Part shown: positions 46,601 through 53,926 of the stretch, piece by piece
Numbering within the stretch: the stretch's first letter is position 1
How the letters are laid out: each line of letters opens with the position of its first letter
Source of the DNA: Acidovorax sp.
GTDB taxonomy: Bacteria; Pseudomonadota; Gammaproteobacteria; Burkholderiales; Burkholderiaceae_C
NCBI GenBank assembly: GCA_030692685.1
Contig: JAUXZO010000058.1
Location: 1-61,513, forward strand
Direction: 5' to 3'
Length of the DNA: 61,513 nucleotides
Notes under the pieces: model-generated
Seen by the model: the letters and a program-made list of their open reading frames with translations, nothing else
Databases searched by the model: none
What the model was told of the DNA's origin: nothing
Translations under genes and position numbers: made by a program

Positions 46601-48239
46601 CAACTCGGCTGGCGAAGGCAGTGCCTCGGCCGCCTCCAACTCAGTAACACCCGCGTCGCCGCAGACCATCACCTTCAACAATCCGGGCACGCAGAACTTT
46701 GGGACCACGCCAACACTGACCGCCAGTTCGTCGGCAGGGGGTGGGTATGTTGTGACATTCACCTCTTCAACGACCGGAGTGTGTACTGTCAGCGGAACTA
46801 CCCTGACATTTTTGGCGGCAGGCAGCTGCACCATCAATGCGAACCAGGCGGGTGATACCTCGTTTCTGGCAGCTCCTCAGGTCAGCCAGACCTTTAGCGT
46901 GAGCCCGGTAGTGCCAGGTGCGCCAACCAGCCCGGTCGCAACGGCGGGCGATACCCAGGCGAGCATTGCGTTTGTGGCTCCTGTGAATATCGGTGGTTCG
47001 GCGATTACCAGCTACACAGTGACGGTCAATCCGGCGGATGTAGCACCTGTGAATGGTGCTTCATCTCCGATGGTAGTCACTGGTTTGACCAATGGGCAGC
47101 CGTATACCTTCACCGTGACCGCCAACAACGTTGCAGGTACTGGTGCGGCATCGGTGGCGTCCAACTCGATCACCCCGGCGGCTGTGCAGACGATCACTTT
47201 CGCCGCTCCCGGCGCGCAGAACTTCGGCACCACGCCGACGCTCAGCGCCACCGCCGACTCGGGCCTGGCGCCGACGTTCACATCCTCCACGGCGGCTGTG
47301 TGCACGATCACGAGTGTCGGGGCGCTGACGTTTGTGACGACCGGCAATTGCACCATCAACGCAGACCAGGCCGGTAATGGCTCCTATTTGCCCGCCCCAC
47401 AGGTGAGCCGCACCTTTGCAGTGAATGCGGTGGTACCGGGCGCACCCACCATCGGCACCGCTACCGGTGGCAATGCCGAGGCCACGGTGGCGTTTACTGC
47501 ACCAGCGTCCGCCGGTGGAGCCACGATTACCGGGTATACCGTCACCGCCAGCCCCGGAGGTGCGACTGCAACGGGAGCCGCTTCTCCCATCACCGTCACG
47601 GGTCTCACCAATGGCACGTCTTATACGTTCACGGTGGCGGCAACCAATTCCGTCGGCCTTGGCGCGCCATCCGCTGCGTCCAACGCAGTGGTTCCACGCC
47701 TACTGACGGTGACGGGCACGCCACCTGGGATGGCAGGTACTGCTACGGCAACTCTCTCTGGTGGCGGCCCCAGCTGCACGCTCGACCCCACGAGCGGCTT
47801 TGCCAGCCTGTCCAACCCTGCCCCTGCAGGCAAGACGATGCCGTACGGGGAATACGCCTTCCAGGCCACCTCCTGCACGGGTACCGTGACCATGGCCATC
47901 ACCTATCCGCAGCCCCTGCCAGCAGGCACGCAGTTCTGGAAGTTTGGCCCTGCCACCCCCGCCGTTGGTGGCGTGGCGGCGGCATCTACCTGGTTCCAGC
48001 TTGGTGGCGCATCTCTCAGTGGTGACCGCCTGACGGTGACCTACACCGTTGCCGATGACGGCGTGGGTGACTCTAACGCGACCCCAGGCAGCATTAGTGA
48101 CCCTTTTGCGCTGGCAGCTGGCCCTCTCGGGGGTGGTGCGGTAGGTATCCCCGTGGATGCGCCGTGGGCGCTGGGCCTGCTGTCGGCGGTATTGGGGTTC
48201 CTGGGCTGGCGCAGGCAACGGACATTGTTAAGAGGTTGA
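43602..48239 (+). CDS. Giant DUF4347/Ig/FN3 surface protein with anchor and CTERM tail
   Basis: A 1545-residue exported protein. Signal peptide to about residue 22 (PFAAHAAAT). Residues ~80-245 are a DUF4347 domain (LVVIDGSVADK, HVVSHASAGVLLLGN, LLFYGCDLAAS). A beta-sandwich segment follows to about 425, then two near-identical Ig-like repeats and a third Ig-like unit. Four FN3 domains alternate with three QTITF-type linkers. Near the C-terminus is an anchor domain (FWKFGPATP...TVTYTVADDGVGDS) shared with the 55750 protein. The end, IPVDAPWALGLLSAVLGFLGWRRQR, is a CTERM-like sorting tail. It is translationally coupled to a sulfotransferase. Confidence 0.88.
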   Translation: MNRALLSGLSTLLFPFAAHAAATSAGGYLMRGGYQPRSHARLQTDALSPVITAPQKSKPSVRHAAALTDVATLDILQQSVATELVVIDGSVADKATLYRGLKPGVVAVEIDPSMPGLPQLADALRGHRNLAAIHVVSHASAGVLLLGNSRITPDNAHEELAALSTLRQAVRPGADLLFYGCDLAASIEGGVLLDIVQQHTSLDIAASSNLTGSTALGGDWDLEFQRGNIESTLAFSDKALRDFSNVLVAGNGTKNFAGWSGSGSAQLSTTDFRLTAKDGAGTPQNVGIYSPGLAYMLNGVGQPNHYLYLRADGTNTTAFELLGLESGEAPAYTTEFTNVRIVGYPHNGGAAVTSTALSGSSGNQTFSFGAGQLGAFTGVKLKGFKLFFDCASACNNSATDYPAFFEFRNFTIANAINTPPPPTVTNGAISISGATGTGGAYKIGDTVTATWNNTAGVGGDNNSGISGVTVDFSQFGGGAAVAATNSSGTWTATHTITAGSIDLNNRNVSVTATNADGSTTTADTTNAVVDSIAPTVTDGSINISGGSGTGGAYRIGDTVTATWNNTAGGDNNSDPISSVAVNFTQFGGGAAVAATNSSGTWTATYTIVAGAVAATNLNVAVTAIDNAGNTNTASDSTNATADNIAPSVSSIVVSGSPGSGDTSMAFTVNFNELVGNVSTDDFTLVGTGSASGSIASVSASSGSSVNVNVSGISGTGTLKINLNGGTNIVDGVGNSVPGYSSGSTHTVSILTAPGAPTIGTATPGDAQASVTFTAPGNNGGSAITTYTATANPGGAFGTCAGPAACTATVTGLNNGTPYTFTVTATNAIGTSVASGASNAATPKGNQTITFANPGARNFGTAPTLSATASSSLAPTFSSSTTGVCTITSGGTLTFVTAGSCTIDADQGGNGVWNAAPTVTQSFTVNAVVPGAPTIGTATAGDTQATVTFTGPAFTGGAAIIASGYTVTANPGGATATGSNSPITVTGLTNGLAYTFTVTATNSAGEGSASAASNSVTPASPQTITFNNPGTQNFGTTPTLTASSSAGGGYVVTFTSSTTGVCTVSGTTLTFLAAGSCTINANQAGDTSFLAAPQVSQTFSVSPVVPGAPTSPVATAGDTQASIAFVAPVNIGGSAITSYTVTVNPADVAPVNGASSPMVVTGLTNGQPYTFTVTANNVAGTGAASVASNSITPAAVQTITFAAPGAQNFGTTPTLSATADSGLAPTFTSSTAAVCTITSVGALTFVTTGNCTINADQAGNGSYLPAPQVSRTFAVNAVVPGAPTIGTATGGNAEATVAFTAPASAGGATITGYTVTASPGGATATGAASPITVTGLTNGTSYTFTVAATNSVGLGAPSAASNAVVPRLLTVTGTPPGMAGTATATLSGGGPSCTLDPTSGFASLSNPAPAGKTMPYGEYAFQATSCTGTVTMAITYPQPLPAGTQFWKFGPATPAVGGVAAASTWFQLGGASLSGDRLTVTYTVADDGVGDSNATPGSISDPFALAAGPLGGGAVGIPVDAPWALGLLSAVLGFLGWRRQRTLLRG
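44878..45540 (+). repeat. Two Ig-like coding repeats, ~340 bp each
   Basis: Two adjacent copies starting near 44878 and 45217 encode GTGGAYKIGDTVTATWNN / GTGGAYRIGDTVTATWNN and FGGGAAVAATNSSGTW in both. High nucleotide similarity suggests recent duplication or ongoing recombination within the surface-protein gene. Confidence 0.75.
45858..47700 (+). repeat. FN3 plus linker tandem repeats, ~525-bp unit
   Basis: Four FN3 domains begin near 45858, 46385, 46912 and 47434, each starting PGAPT. Between them are three ~250-bp linkers encoding QTITF...NFGT.PTL...CTI.ADQ.GN. The regular ~525-bp period shows tandem duplication, so copy number may vary between strains. Confidence 0.75.
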
Positions 48240-48254
48240 TGAGTGCTAGGGGGC

Positions 48255-48308
48255 GGGCTCACATCTCAATGGAATTCAAGACGGCGCCCGCGCCACATAT
48301 GTGAGCCC
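48255..48308 (+). terminator. Long inverted repeat at the end of the sulfation operon
   Basis: GGGCTCACAT (48255-48264) and ATGTGAGCCC (48299-48308) are perfect 10-bp inverted repeats around 34 bases, 15 bp after the giant gene. The right arm also lies in a CACATATGTG palindrome. There is no T-run. It may be a terminator-like structure, a protein-binding site or the end of a mobile segment. The rest of 48309-48506 holds no gene. Confidence 0.4.
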
Positions 48309-48506
48309 TATCCAATCGCGGGGCCTCGCGCAGACCAGCGGTCAATTCGTTCGCGAAAAGTCCGATAACCGGTATTGGCGGTAGCGGTCATTAGTCAGCC
48401 AAAACTGGATGACTGCCCCCAGCCTGGAGCCGTCTTTAAGAAGCGGTGGTGAATGCCGATCTGTAGCAACGGGTGGAGACCGGTGATAAAAGTCTGTATT
48501 TTGAGA

Positions 48507-48770
48507 CTAACGAACTCCGTGCCGCGCGCTGGACAGAGTTTTCTTTCCTTTGCTGATCGATTGGCGATTGCGCCAAAAATCGCGCCATGGGTCCAATTGA
48601 TGAAAACTCAAATATTCCCGTGCCGTTGCAATCGTCCACTGCGCACCGCCTTTGAGCTCTGTGAGCTGCTCCCATCCCACGGGCATCGAAACCCCCATGC
48701 CAGGCCGAGATCGCGCTGAGAAGGCGCAAGCAGTGGTCTGTCCATGTCCGTTGCGCAGGTAGTGTTGGCG
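48507..48770 (-). pseudogene. ligD: Remnant of DNA ligase D (primase-polymerase domain C-terminus)
   Basis: On the minus strand, after an in-frame stop at 48771-48773, the frame reads YLRNGHGQTTACAFSARSRP, then GVSMPVGWEQL, AQWTIATAREYLSF and DPWRDFWRNRQ before a stop at 48507. This is the end of the LigD polymerase (PolDom) region used in bacterial NHEJ. The ~200 residues of PolDom before it and the ligase and nuclease domains are absent. Sequence from 48774 to 49033 carries no recognisable gene. Confidence 0.7.
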
Positions 48771-49033
48771 CTAGCATCCAACTGACCACCTTTGCCGACA
48801 CAGTACTGACCATTGGACGCCTGCCCCCAATGCAACGGTGATGAGAGGTCGAAGCCATCCTTGAGTGGTCACGCGGCAATTGGCACATTTGGGCAGCTCT
48901 GATCAATCCGGCACCGGCGCCAACACGCAGGATGACGGTTTCCGGCTTACCGCACGTTGGTCGCAACCTTGCAGGCATTGCGCGATGCAATGCCTTAAGC
49001 GACCATGGGCGGCCTTTAAAACCGGAGAAAGAT

Positions 49034-49558
49034 ATGCGCTTGGAAGGGTCCTGTCATTGCCAGAAAATCAGGTTCACTGTCGAGGCTGCTCAGCCGGTCC
49101 CGTTCATGCGGTGCTACTGCTCCATCTGCCGCAAAACAGCGGGCACCGGCGGCTACGCTATCAACCTCGGCGCGGACACCCATAGCATGCGAGTGGTTGG
49201 GAAGCGTTACCTGCGCATTTACCAGGCGACTTTGCAGGATGAAGTGAGTTCTCGCGCAGATGTAAGTCAGGCGCGGCGCTATTTTTGCTCGCGGTGCGGA
49301 AGCGCTCTATGGGTATGGGACCCACGTTGGCCCGACCTAGTACACCCTCACGCAGGTGCCATCGACTCGCCACTGCCACCAGCTCCAGAACACGTGCACA
49401 TCATGCTCGACTCAAAAGCACCATGGGTCAACGCGGAGGGTAGCGCAAACGATCCCCGCTTCGCCAAGTACCCGAGCATGTCGTTGGCTCAGTGGCACCA
49501 TCATTGGCACCTGGACTCACCGGCTAAGACGCCGGCAGACCAGGATGTCGATCAATAA
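49034..49558 (+). CDS. GFA (glutathione-dependent formaldehyde-activating) family protein
   Basis: A 174-residue zinc protein started at 49034 with CCGGAGAAAG upstream. The cysteines are in the GFA/CENP-V pattern: GSCHCQKI, then RCYCSICRKTAG and YFCSRCGSALW. The family name comes from the Gfa enzyme that joins formaldehyde to glutathione, but most members have untested functions. It is a single gene with no operon partners. Confidence 0.85.
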   Translation: MRLEGSCHCQKIRFTVEAAQPVPFMRCYCSICRKTAGTGGYAINLGADTHSMRVVGKRYLRIYQATLQDEVSSRADVSQARRYFCSRCGSALWVWDPRWPDLVHPHAGAIDSPLPPAPEHVHIMLDSKAPWVNAEGSANDPRFAKYPSMSLAQWHHHWHLDSPAKTPADQDVDQ

Positions 49559-49707
49559 CGCGACTGTCCCTGCGCGTGCGGAAATGCATCGAGAAGCAGA
49601 GTGATCAGATCGCGCGGGCGCGGTCTATTTCGTGCAACGCTCGACAAGCCTGGACGACCATTTGCTGCCGATTCGACGCGTCAGCCACAAGACTCCGACA
49701 GAGACTT

Positions 49708-50472
49708 CTACCCCCGCCCCACGAACGGCATCTTGGTCGCCATGACTGTATGGAATAGGACGTTCGCCTCCAGCGGCAGATTCGCCATGTAGAGAACCGA
49801 CTGCGCTACAACTTCGACGTCCATCAAGGGCTCCACCGCAATCTCGCCGTGTGCTTGCGGGACACCTTTCGCCATGCGCGCAGCCAAGTCTGTCATGGCG
49901 TTGCCGATGTCGATCTGGCCAACCGCAATGTTGTAGGCACGGCCGTCCAGCGCTGCCGTTTTGGTCAAGCCCATCACAGCGTGCTTGGTGGCGGTGTAAG
50001 CAGCTGAGTTAGGTCTGGGCGCGTGCGCAGAAATCGAGCCGTTGTTGATGATGCGCCCACCTTGGGGACTCTGGTCGCGCATGACACGGAAGGCCTGCTG
50101 CAGGCAATAGAACATGCCATTCAGATTCACGTCCACAACATCGCGCCACTGCTGCGGCGTCCACTCCAAGAAGGAGCCCGGTGGGTTGCCCCGCCCCGCG
50201 TTGTTGAAAAGCAGGTCCACTCGTCCAAAGCGCGCAACGGCTTTTGCAAAGAGGCTTTCGACCGCTGAGGGATCTGTGACGTCAGTGGTAACGCAAAGGA
50301 TCCTTTCCCCGGCGCCGAACGTAGAGTTCGCTTGTGCATGCACTTCATCCAAAAGTGCACCGCGGCGGCCAGCAAGTACAAGACGGTAACCAGCGCCCGC
50401 CAAAGCGAGTGCGACTGCTTTCCCTACGCCAGACCCTGCGCCGGTGATTACTGCTACTTTGTCGTTGTTCAT
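49708..50472 (-). CDS. SDR family NAD(P)-dependent oxidoreductase
   Basis: A 254-residue protein started at [20 protein letters not shown] (50472), which has the Rossmann TGxxxGxG loop. NNAGRG, the catalytic Ser ([10 protein letters not shown]) and the YTATK tetrad are intact, so it should be an active dehydrogenase/reductase. The frame is open upstream to 50556, but those residues are not conserved-looking. The substrate is unknown and it is a lone gene. Confidence 0.88.
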   Translation of the reverse strand: MNNDKVAVITGAGSGVGKAVALALAGAGYRLVLAGRRGALLDEVHAQANSTFGAGERILCVTTDVTDPSAVESLFAKAVARFGRVDLLFNNAGRGNPPGSFLEWTPQQWRDVVDVNLNGMFYCLQQAFRVMRDQSPQGGRIINNGSISAHAPRPNSAAYTATKHAVMGLTKTAALDGRAYNIAVGQIDIGNAMTDLAARMAKGVPQAHGEIAVEPLMDVEVVAQSVLYMANLPLEANVLFHTVMATKMPFVGRG

Positions 50473-50638
50473 TGATGCTGAGGTATGAAATAAGGGGGGT
50501 AGCGATGGGAGTTCGCGTGATGCATGGTCTGGCAAACCGCGAGACCTGCCAACCAATGCATTTTCGCGTAACCAAATTTGGCGCTGGACGCTGTCTTCAT
50601 AACTGTAATTACACGGGTACGAAGTCTACGCAGCGGGT

Positions 50639-50833
50639 TCAGATGGGGACACCACCGCAGTGTGGCAGGCGGTCCAGAACCAGCGCCCCGTCTTCTTTCG
50701 TGGGCTGCTCTTTAGTCGGTAGGTGATCGGGCGGCGGGCGATGGCCTGCTGGCGGCAGCATCTTGCCCCCGGCAGAAATGTCATCGCCGCGGATCTTGGC
50801 CAGAATCCCGTTGTCCACGCCCATCTCGATCAT
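50639..50833 (-). CDS. Small phage-like hypothetical protein
   Basis: A 64-residue protein whose start overlaps the stop of the next gene upstream by ATGA (50830-50833), which supports it being translated. It reads MGVDNGILAKIRGDDISAGG and then a proline-rich stretch. No family is recognised. The pairing with a small membrane protein and the nearby terminator fit a prophage or plasmid remnant. Confidence 0.4.
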   Translation of the reverse strand: MIEMGVDNGILAKIRGDDISAGGKMLPPAGHRPPPDHLPTKEQPTKEDGALVLDRLPHCGGVPI

Positions 50834-51114
50834 TTCAGCTTGCTCTCTGGTGGGAGCGTCAGCGTGGCCATGCCATCACTTGGTGCGCGCGGTGCCAGCC
50901 AGTAAACCCAAAGCCCGCGCATCCAGGCCCCGCAGTAGATGACACAGACGGCGAAGATGCCCCACTGCTGCGCCTTCCATGCTGCGTAGAACCAGGCGGG
51001 CTGCCCGAGCATGCCGAAGATGCAGGCCCAGCGGCGCAGGCGGTCGGTACGCGCCTGCGACAGCCAGGCGGCAAGTGCTCCGAACAAGGCAATGGCGATT
51101 TGATCGATTCCCAT
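50830..51114 (-). CDS. Small membrane protein, phage-like
   Basis: A 94-residue protein with two hydrophobic segments (IAIALFGALAAWL near the N-terminus and WGIFAVCVIYCGAWMRGLWV in the middle) separated by a basic loop. Such two-helix proteins are common among small prophage genes of Comamonadaceae. It is coupled to the 64-residue gene. No enzymatic motif. Confidence 0.5.
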   Translation of the reverse strand: MGIDQIAIALFGALAAWLSQARTDRLRRWACIFGMLGQPAWFYAAWKAQQWGIFAVCVIYCGAWMRGLWVYWLAPRAPSDGMATLTLPPESKLK

Positions 51115-51224
51115 GGGGGCGATTGTGCATCACTGGATGAATGCACAGTACCGTTCATCAGCTGAGCGCCGAGTCGGCCCCCCGGACTACGCCGGTACCG
51201 CTGTGGTCGGGCCAGTATGAAGAC

Positions 51225-51425
51225 ATGACAACCCCCTACTCCCAAGTCCGCAATCGATCCGAGGCTCAAGCCCTGTGGGCTGGGGCGTTGGAGGATCAGC
51301 AATACGAAATCCACAGAATCCTACGCGGTGGACCTCCCGACGTCGCACGTGCGGCCAACCTGAAACAGGCACTGGAGACTGCACGCATCGTGTTGGAAGC
51401 GCAAACCCAAGCGCTGCCCAATTGA
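51225..51425 (+). CDS. Small hypothetical protein, phage-like
   Basis: A 66-residue helical protein starting at 51225 (MTTPYSQVRNRSEAQALW) with a charged amphipathic C-terminal helix. It is divergent from the small membrane protein gene and followed about 100 bp downstream by a strong intrinsic terminator, which supports a real transcription unit. No family recognised. Confidence 0.45.
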   Translation: MTTPYSQVRNRSEAQALWAGALEDQQYEIHRILRGGPPDVARAANLKQALETARIVLEAQTQALPN

Positions 51426-51526
51426 TAAATGCGGTGTTGTCTTACATGCAGTCCTTTTTGGGGACCAGTAATATTTCCTCGCCACCAACAGCTTGGTGGT
51501 TCCCTCCCCTTGCTTCCCAGCAAGTT

Positions 51527-51555
51527 AAGCCCACCCTGAGCGGTGGGCTTTTTTT
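51527..51555 (+). terminator. Rho-independent terminator
   Basis: AAGCCCACC (51527-51535) pairs with GGTGGGCTT (51542-51550) over 9 bp with a 6-nt loop, followed directly by a run of T to 51555. This is the clearest intrinsic terminator in the window and ends the 51225 transcript. The surrounding 51426-51761 stretch holds no gene. Confidence 0.85.
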
Positions 51556-51761
51556 GGTTGCAACGGCGTTTGTGACGACGCGAGTGGATACGGAGAACAC
51601 CCTGAGAGAGCCTTGGTGAATTAGATGATGGGACGGTCTCACGACGCCCCTAATGCTGTCCACCGCGGCGATGAAGTTAGCACCCCTGATGTGCAGATTT
51701 TCATGCAGCACACGTCAAAGAGGCTGTACCGTTCATTTCCTACATCTAACTCACCTGTGGT

Positions 51762-52034
51762 CTACGCCCGAAGTAAATCGGAAGCAAGTCGCCGCCCCCT
51801 TGAGCACAGCAAACTCTTGATCATCCAGGCCGTGCTTATCGACATCAAGACAAACTCGTTTCTCAAGATACTTCCATCAGGCCGGTACACCGCCGAATAC
51901 CGATGTGGCACGCGCTTGTCCAGATACCCCAAACCCGCTGGTCCATCCACGTCCAACAGAGCGCGATACATACGGACGACATCTGACACCGAGCTGAGTT
52001 GGCTCATAGAAAATAGCGATCCGGGAGTTTTCAA
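51762..52034 (-). CDS. Hypothetical protein, probably a remnant
   Basis: A 90-residue frame with DVVRMYRALLDVDGP and RVPHRYSAVYRPDGS followed by LRNEFVL, a pattern that looks like part of a conserved PAS/GAF-like sensory protein. After FVL the sequence loses that character, so the gene may be frameshifted or truncated. No ribosome-binding site is evident. Function unknown. Confidence 0.35.
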   Translation of the reverse strand: MKTPGSLFSMSQLSSVSDVVRMYRALLDVDGPAGLGYLDKRVPHRYSAVYRPDGSILRNEFVLMSISTAWMIKSLLCSRGRRLASDLLRA

Positions 52035-52367
52035 CAGTCTACAGGGCGCTCACTCTGAGAGAGGATGGGGCGTCACCCCTGCGCCGCGAATCACCCCGCT
52101 GCGAATGCGCTTCTGCCGCACACTCACGCTCTGCGCCAGCTGCATCGGCTGGATCCACCGGTTTAGGGTGGGCACATTGGGAAGAAAGCTGGGATGGTCA
52201 GAACGCTGGACTCACGATCAGCTGCCGGGAGTTGGTTCAAAGACGGGCCCTGAATTTCTGCCCCTTTTCCATGCAGAGCCATCGCCAGCCACTAGGCAGA
52301 TGGTGCGCGATCCGCCGGGGGCAAGGAACAAAATACTCGTAGCCCTTTACGGGAGGAACCTCATAAA
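52035..52367. other. Gene-free stretch downstream of the diiron protein gene
   Basis: About 330 bp with no supportable gene. A plus-strand ORF crosses it (51625-52485) but has no family character and runs antisense into two other genes. Confidence 0.35.
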
Positions 52368-53873
52368 TCATGGGAGGCTCAGGAACATCCTGGTCGCCAC
52401 AAGGCCCACCGGCGTCCAGTGCAGGGCAGGCGACATGGCCTGGACCAACAAGTCGCGCTTTTCGGCCGTGCCGAGCGTGGGGTAGCGCTGCTCAAAGATT
52501 TCCAGGTCCGTGTCCAGCCCCGCCGCAGCGGGCTCGGACCGCCCACCCTTGGCGGCCTTGAGCCGCTCGGCCACGCGAAAGCTCATCTGCCGCTTGCCCG
52601 TACCGGGCGTGGCACCGGTCTCGAAGGGGGCCCCATCGGCACTGGCCGGGCCGCGGATCCAGTCGTGGATCACCTGCAGCTCGTAGGGCGAGAACACGCC
52701 GAACATCTCGGCACGCTCGCCCTGCAGCAGGTGCCAGAAGCGGCTGTCGGTCACCGGTTGGTTGCGCTTGATCCAGCCAGCCTGCTCCAGTGCAGCCAAA
52801 AACTGCGGCAGGTCGTCGGCACTGGAGAGCCAGTCGTTCACGCTGCGGCCCGCCACCTTGCAGAAGTCGGAGTGCGCGCCATGGCCCGACGGCGCCTTGC
52901 GCGCCAGGATGGCGACCACCTCACTGTCGATGTCGAAACCGCTGATCACGTCCAGTGTGCTGATGCCCACGTTGCCCAGCTTGGCACCGGCACGCACCCG
53001 GCGCCAGTAGTCCCCACCATCTTCGATGCGCGGCGCGGCCTCCAGCGCCGCTATGCAGGCGCGCTTGGCATGCCCGGTGTCGGCATTGTCGACGGTGACG
53101 TGCAGGGTGAAATAGTAGGGATCGATGCCCAGTTCGTTGAGCTCGAAGGCGGTGATGAGCAGGTGCAGCGGCAGCTGTTCATAGCCGAGGTTGAAGCCCA
53201 CGATTTCGGGCAGGAACTCCTGCGCATTCCAGCCCAGCGCCACCTGCACCAGCCCTTGCTGGTACAGCGCGTCGGGCAGGTCGTCGACCGGGTCGAGCCC
53301 GTATTTGGCCAGCAGAGCGCGGTAGAGCTTCACATGGTTCTTGTCGGCCAGGCCATCACCCAGTTCTTCCACATAGGTGGTGACCAGGTCGGACAGGCGG
53401 GAGTTGTCGGCATGTGCGCACAGGCCGTACAGCCAGGAGCCATCGACCAGCTTGGTGGGCGCCACATTGCGCAGAAAGTACAGGGCATGCGCGCGGTTCG
53501 TGAAATAGCGGCGCGGCGCGCTGGCCTTTCGCTCGTCCAGATAGGCCTGGTACTGGCCGTGTACCTTCTGGATATTGGCTTCCATCCAGGCCGTCAGGTC
53601 GGCGGGGTTCGCAGGGAGATCGTCCGCGTGCGCAGCCACGTCCTGCAGGGTTCGGCGCAGAAAATCGGCTGCCGCTTCGCGCTCCGGTGGCGTCGGAATG
53701 TGATTGGCCAGACGTTCATAGAGAGGCGCATGGAGCGCAGCCGGGGCGGGTGCCATTGGGGCCAGAGGGGCGATGGTCGGTTCGGAACGAAGGCGTTCCT
53801 GCAGATGAAGGTACATGGCGTGTTGTGTGTAGGTATGTCCCTGAGGGTGGGCCATCGCCGCCTGCGCCACCAT
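52368..53873 (-). CDS. Haem-oxygenase-like diiron protein (iron-containing redox enzyme family)
   Basis: A 501-residue helical protein. The core (about 100-340) has the layout of haem-oxygenase-like diiron oxidases: a ligand-type Glu in AFELNELGIDPYYF followed by LHVTVDNADTGHA (HxxxD...H). Members such as BesC-, UndA- and PolF-like enzymes cleave or desaturate amino or fatty acids. The C-terminal ~120 residues are an extension. It is 53 bp downstream of an ATP-grasp gene on the same strand, so a two-step pathway is likely: ATP-dependent ligation, and oxidation by this enzyme. No substrate can be predicted. Confidence 0.75.
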   Translation of the reverse strand: MVAQAAMAHPQGHTYTQHAMYLHLQERLRSEPTIAPLAPMAPAPAALHAPLYERLANHIPTPPEREAAADFLRRTLQDVAAHADDLPANPADLTAWMEANIQKVHGQYQAYLDERKASAPRRYFTNRAHALYFLRNVAPTKLVDGSWLYGLCAHADNSRLSDLVTTYVEELGDGLADKNHVKLYRALLAKYGLDPVDDLPDALYQQGLVQVALGWNAQEFLPEIVGFNLGYEQLPLHLLITAFELNELGIDPYYFTLHVTVDNADTGHAKRACIAALEAAPRIEDGGDYWRRVRAGAKLGNVGISTLDVISGFDIDSEVVAILARKAPSGHGAHSDFCKVAGRSVNDWLSSADDLPQFLAALEQAGWIKRNQPVTDSRFWHLLQGERAEMFGVFSPYELQVIHDWIRGPASADGAPFETGATPGTGKRQMSFRVAERLKAAKGGRSEPAAAGLDTDLEIFEQRYPTLGTAEKRDLLVQAMSPALHWTPVGLVATRMFLSLP

Positions 53874-53926
53874 CGGGCCAGCGCTCCGATCCGCGTGGGC
53901 GGCCTCCTACGGCCGACCTCTGGTGC

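Noticed and set aside
51625..52485. 286-codon plus-strand ORF
   Set aside because: Composition is not gene-like, it overlaps the diiron gene antisense, and the minus strand holds a better, though weak, candidate.
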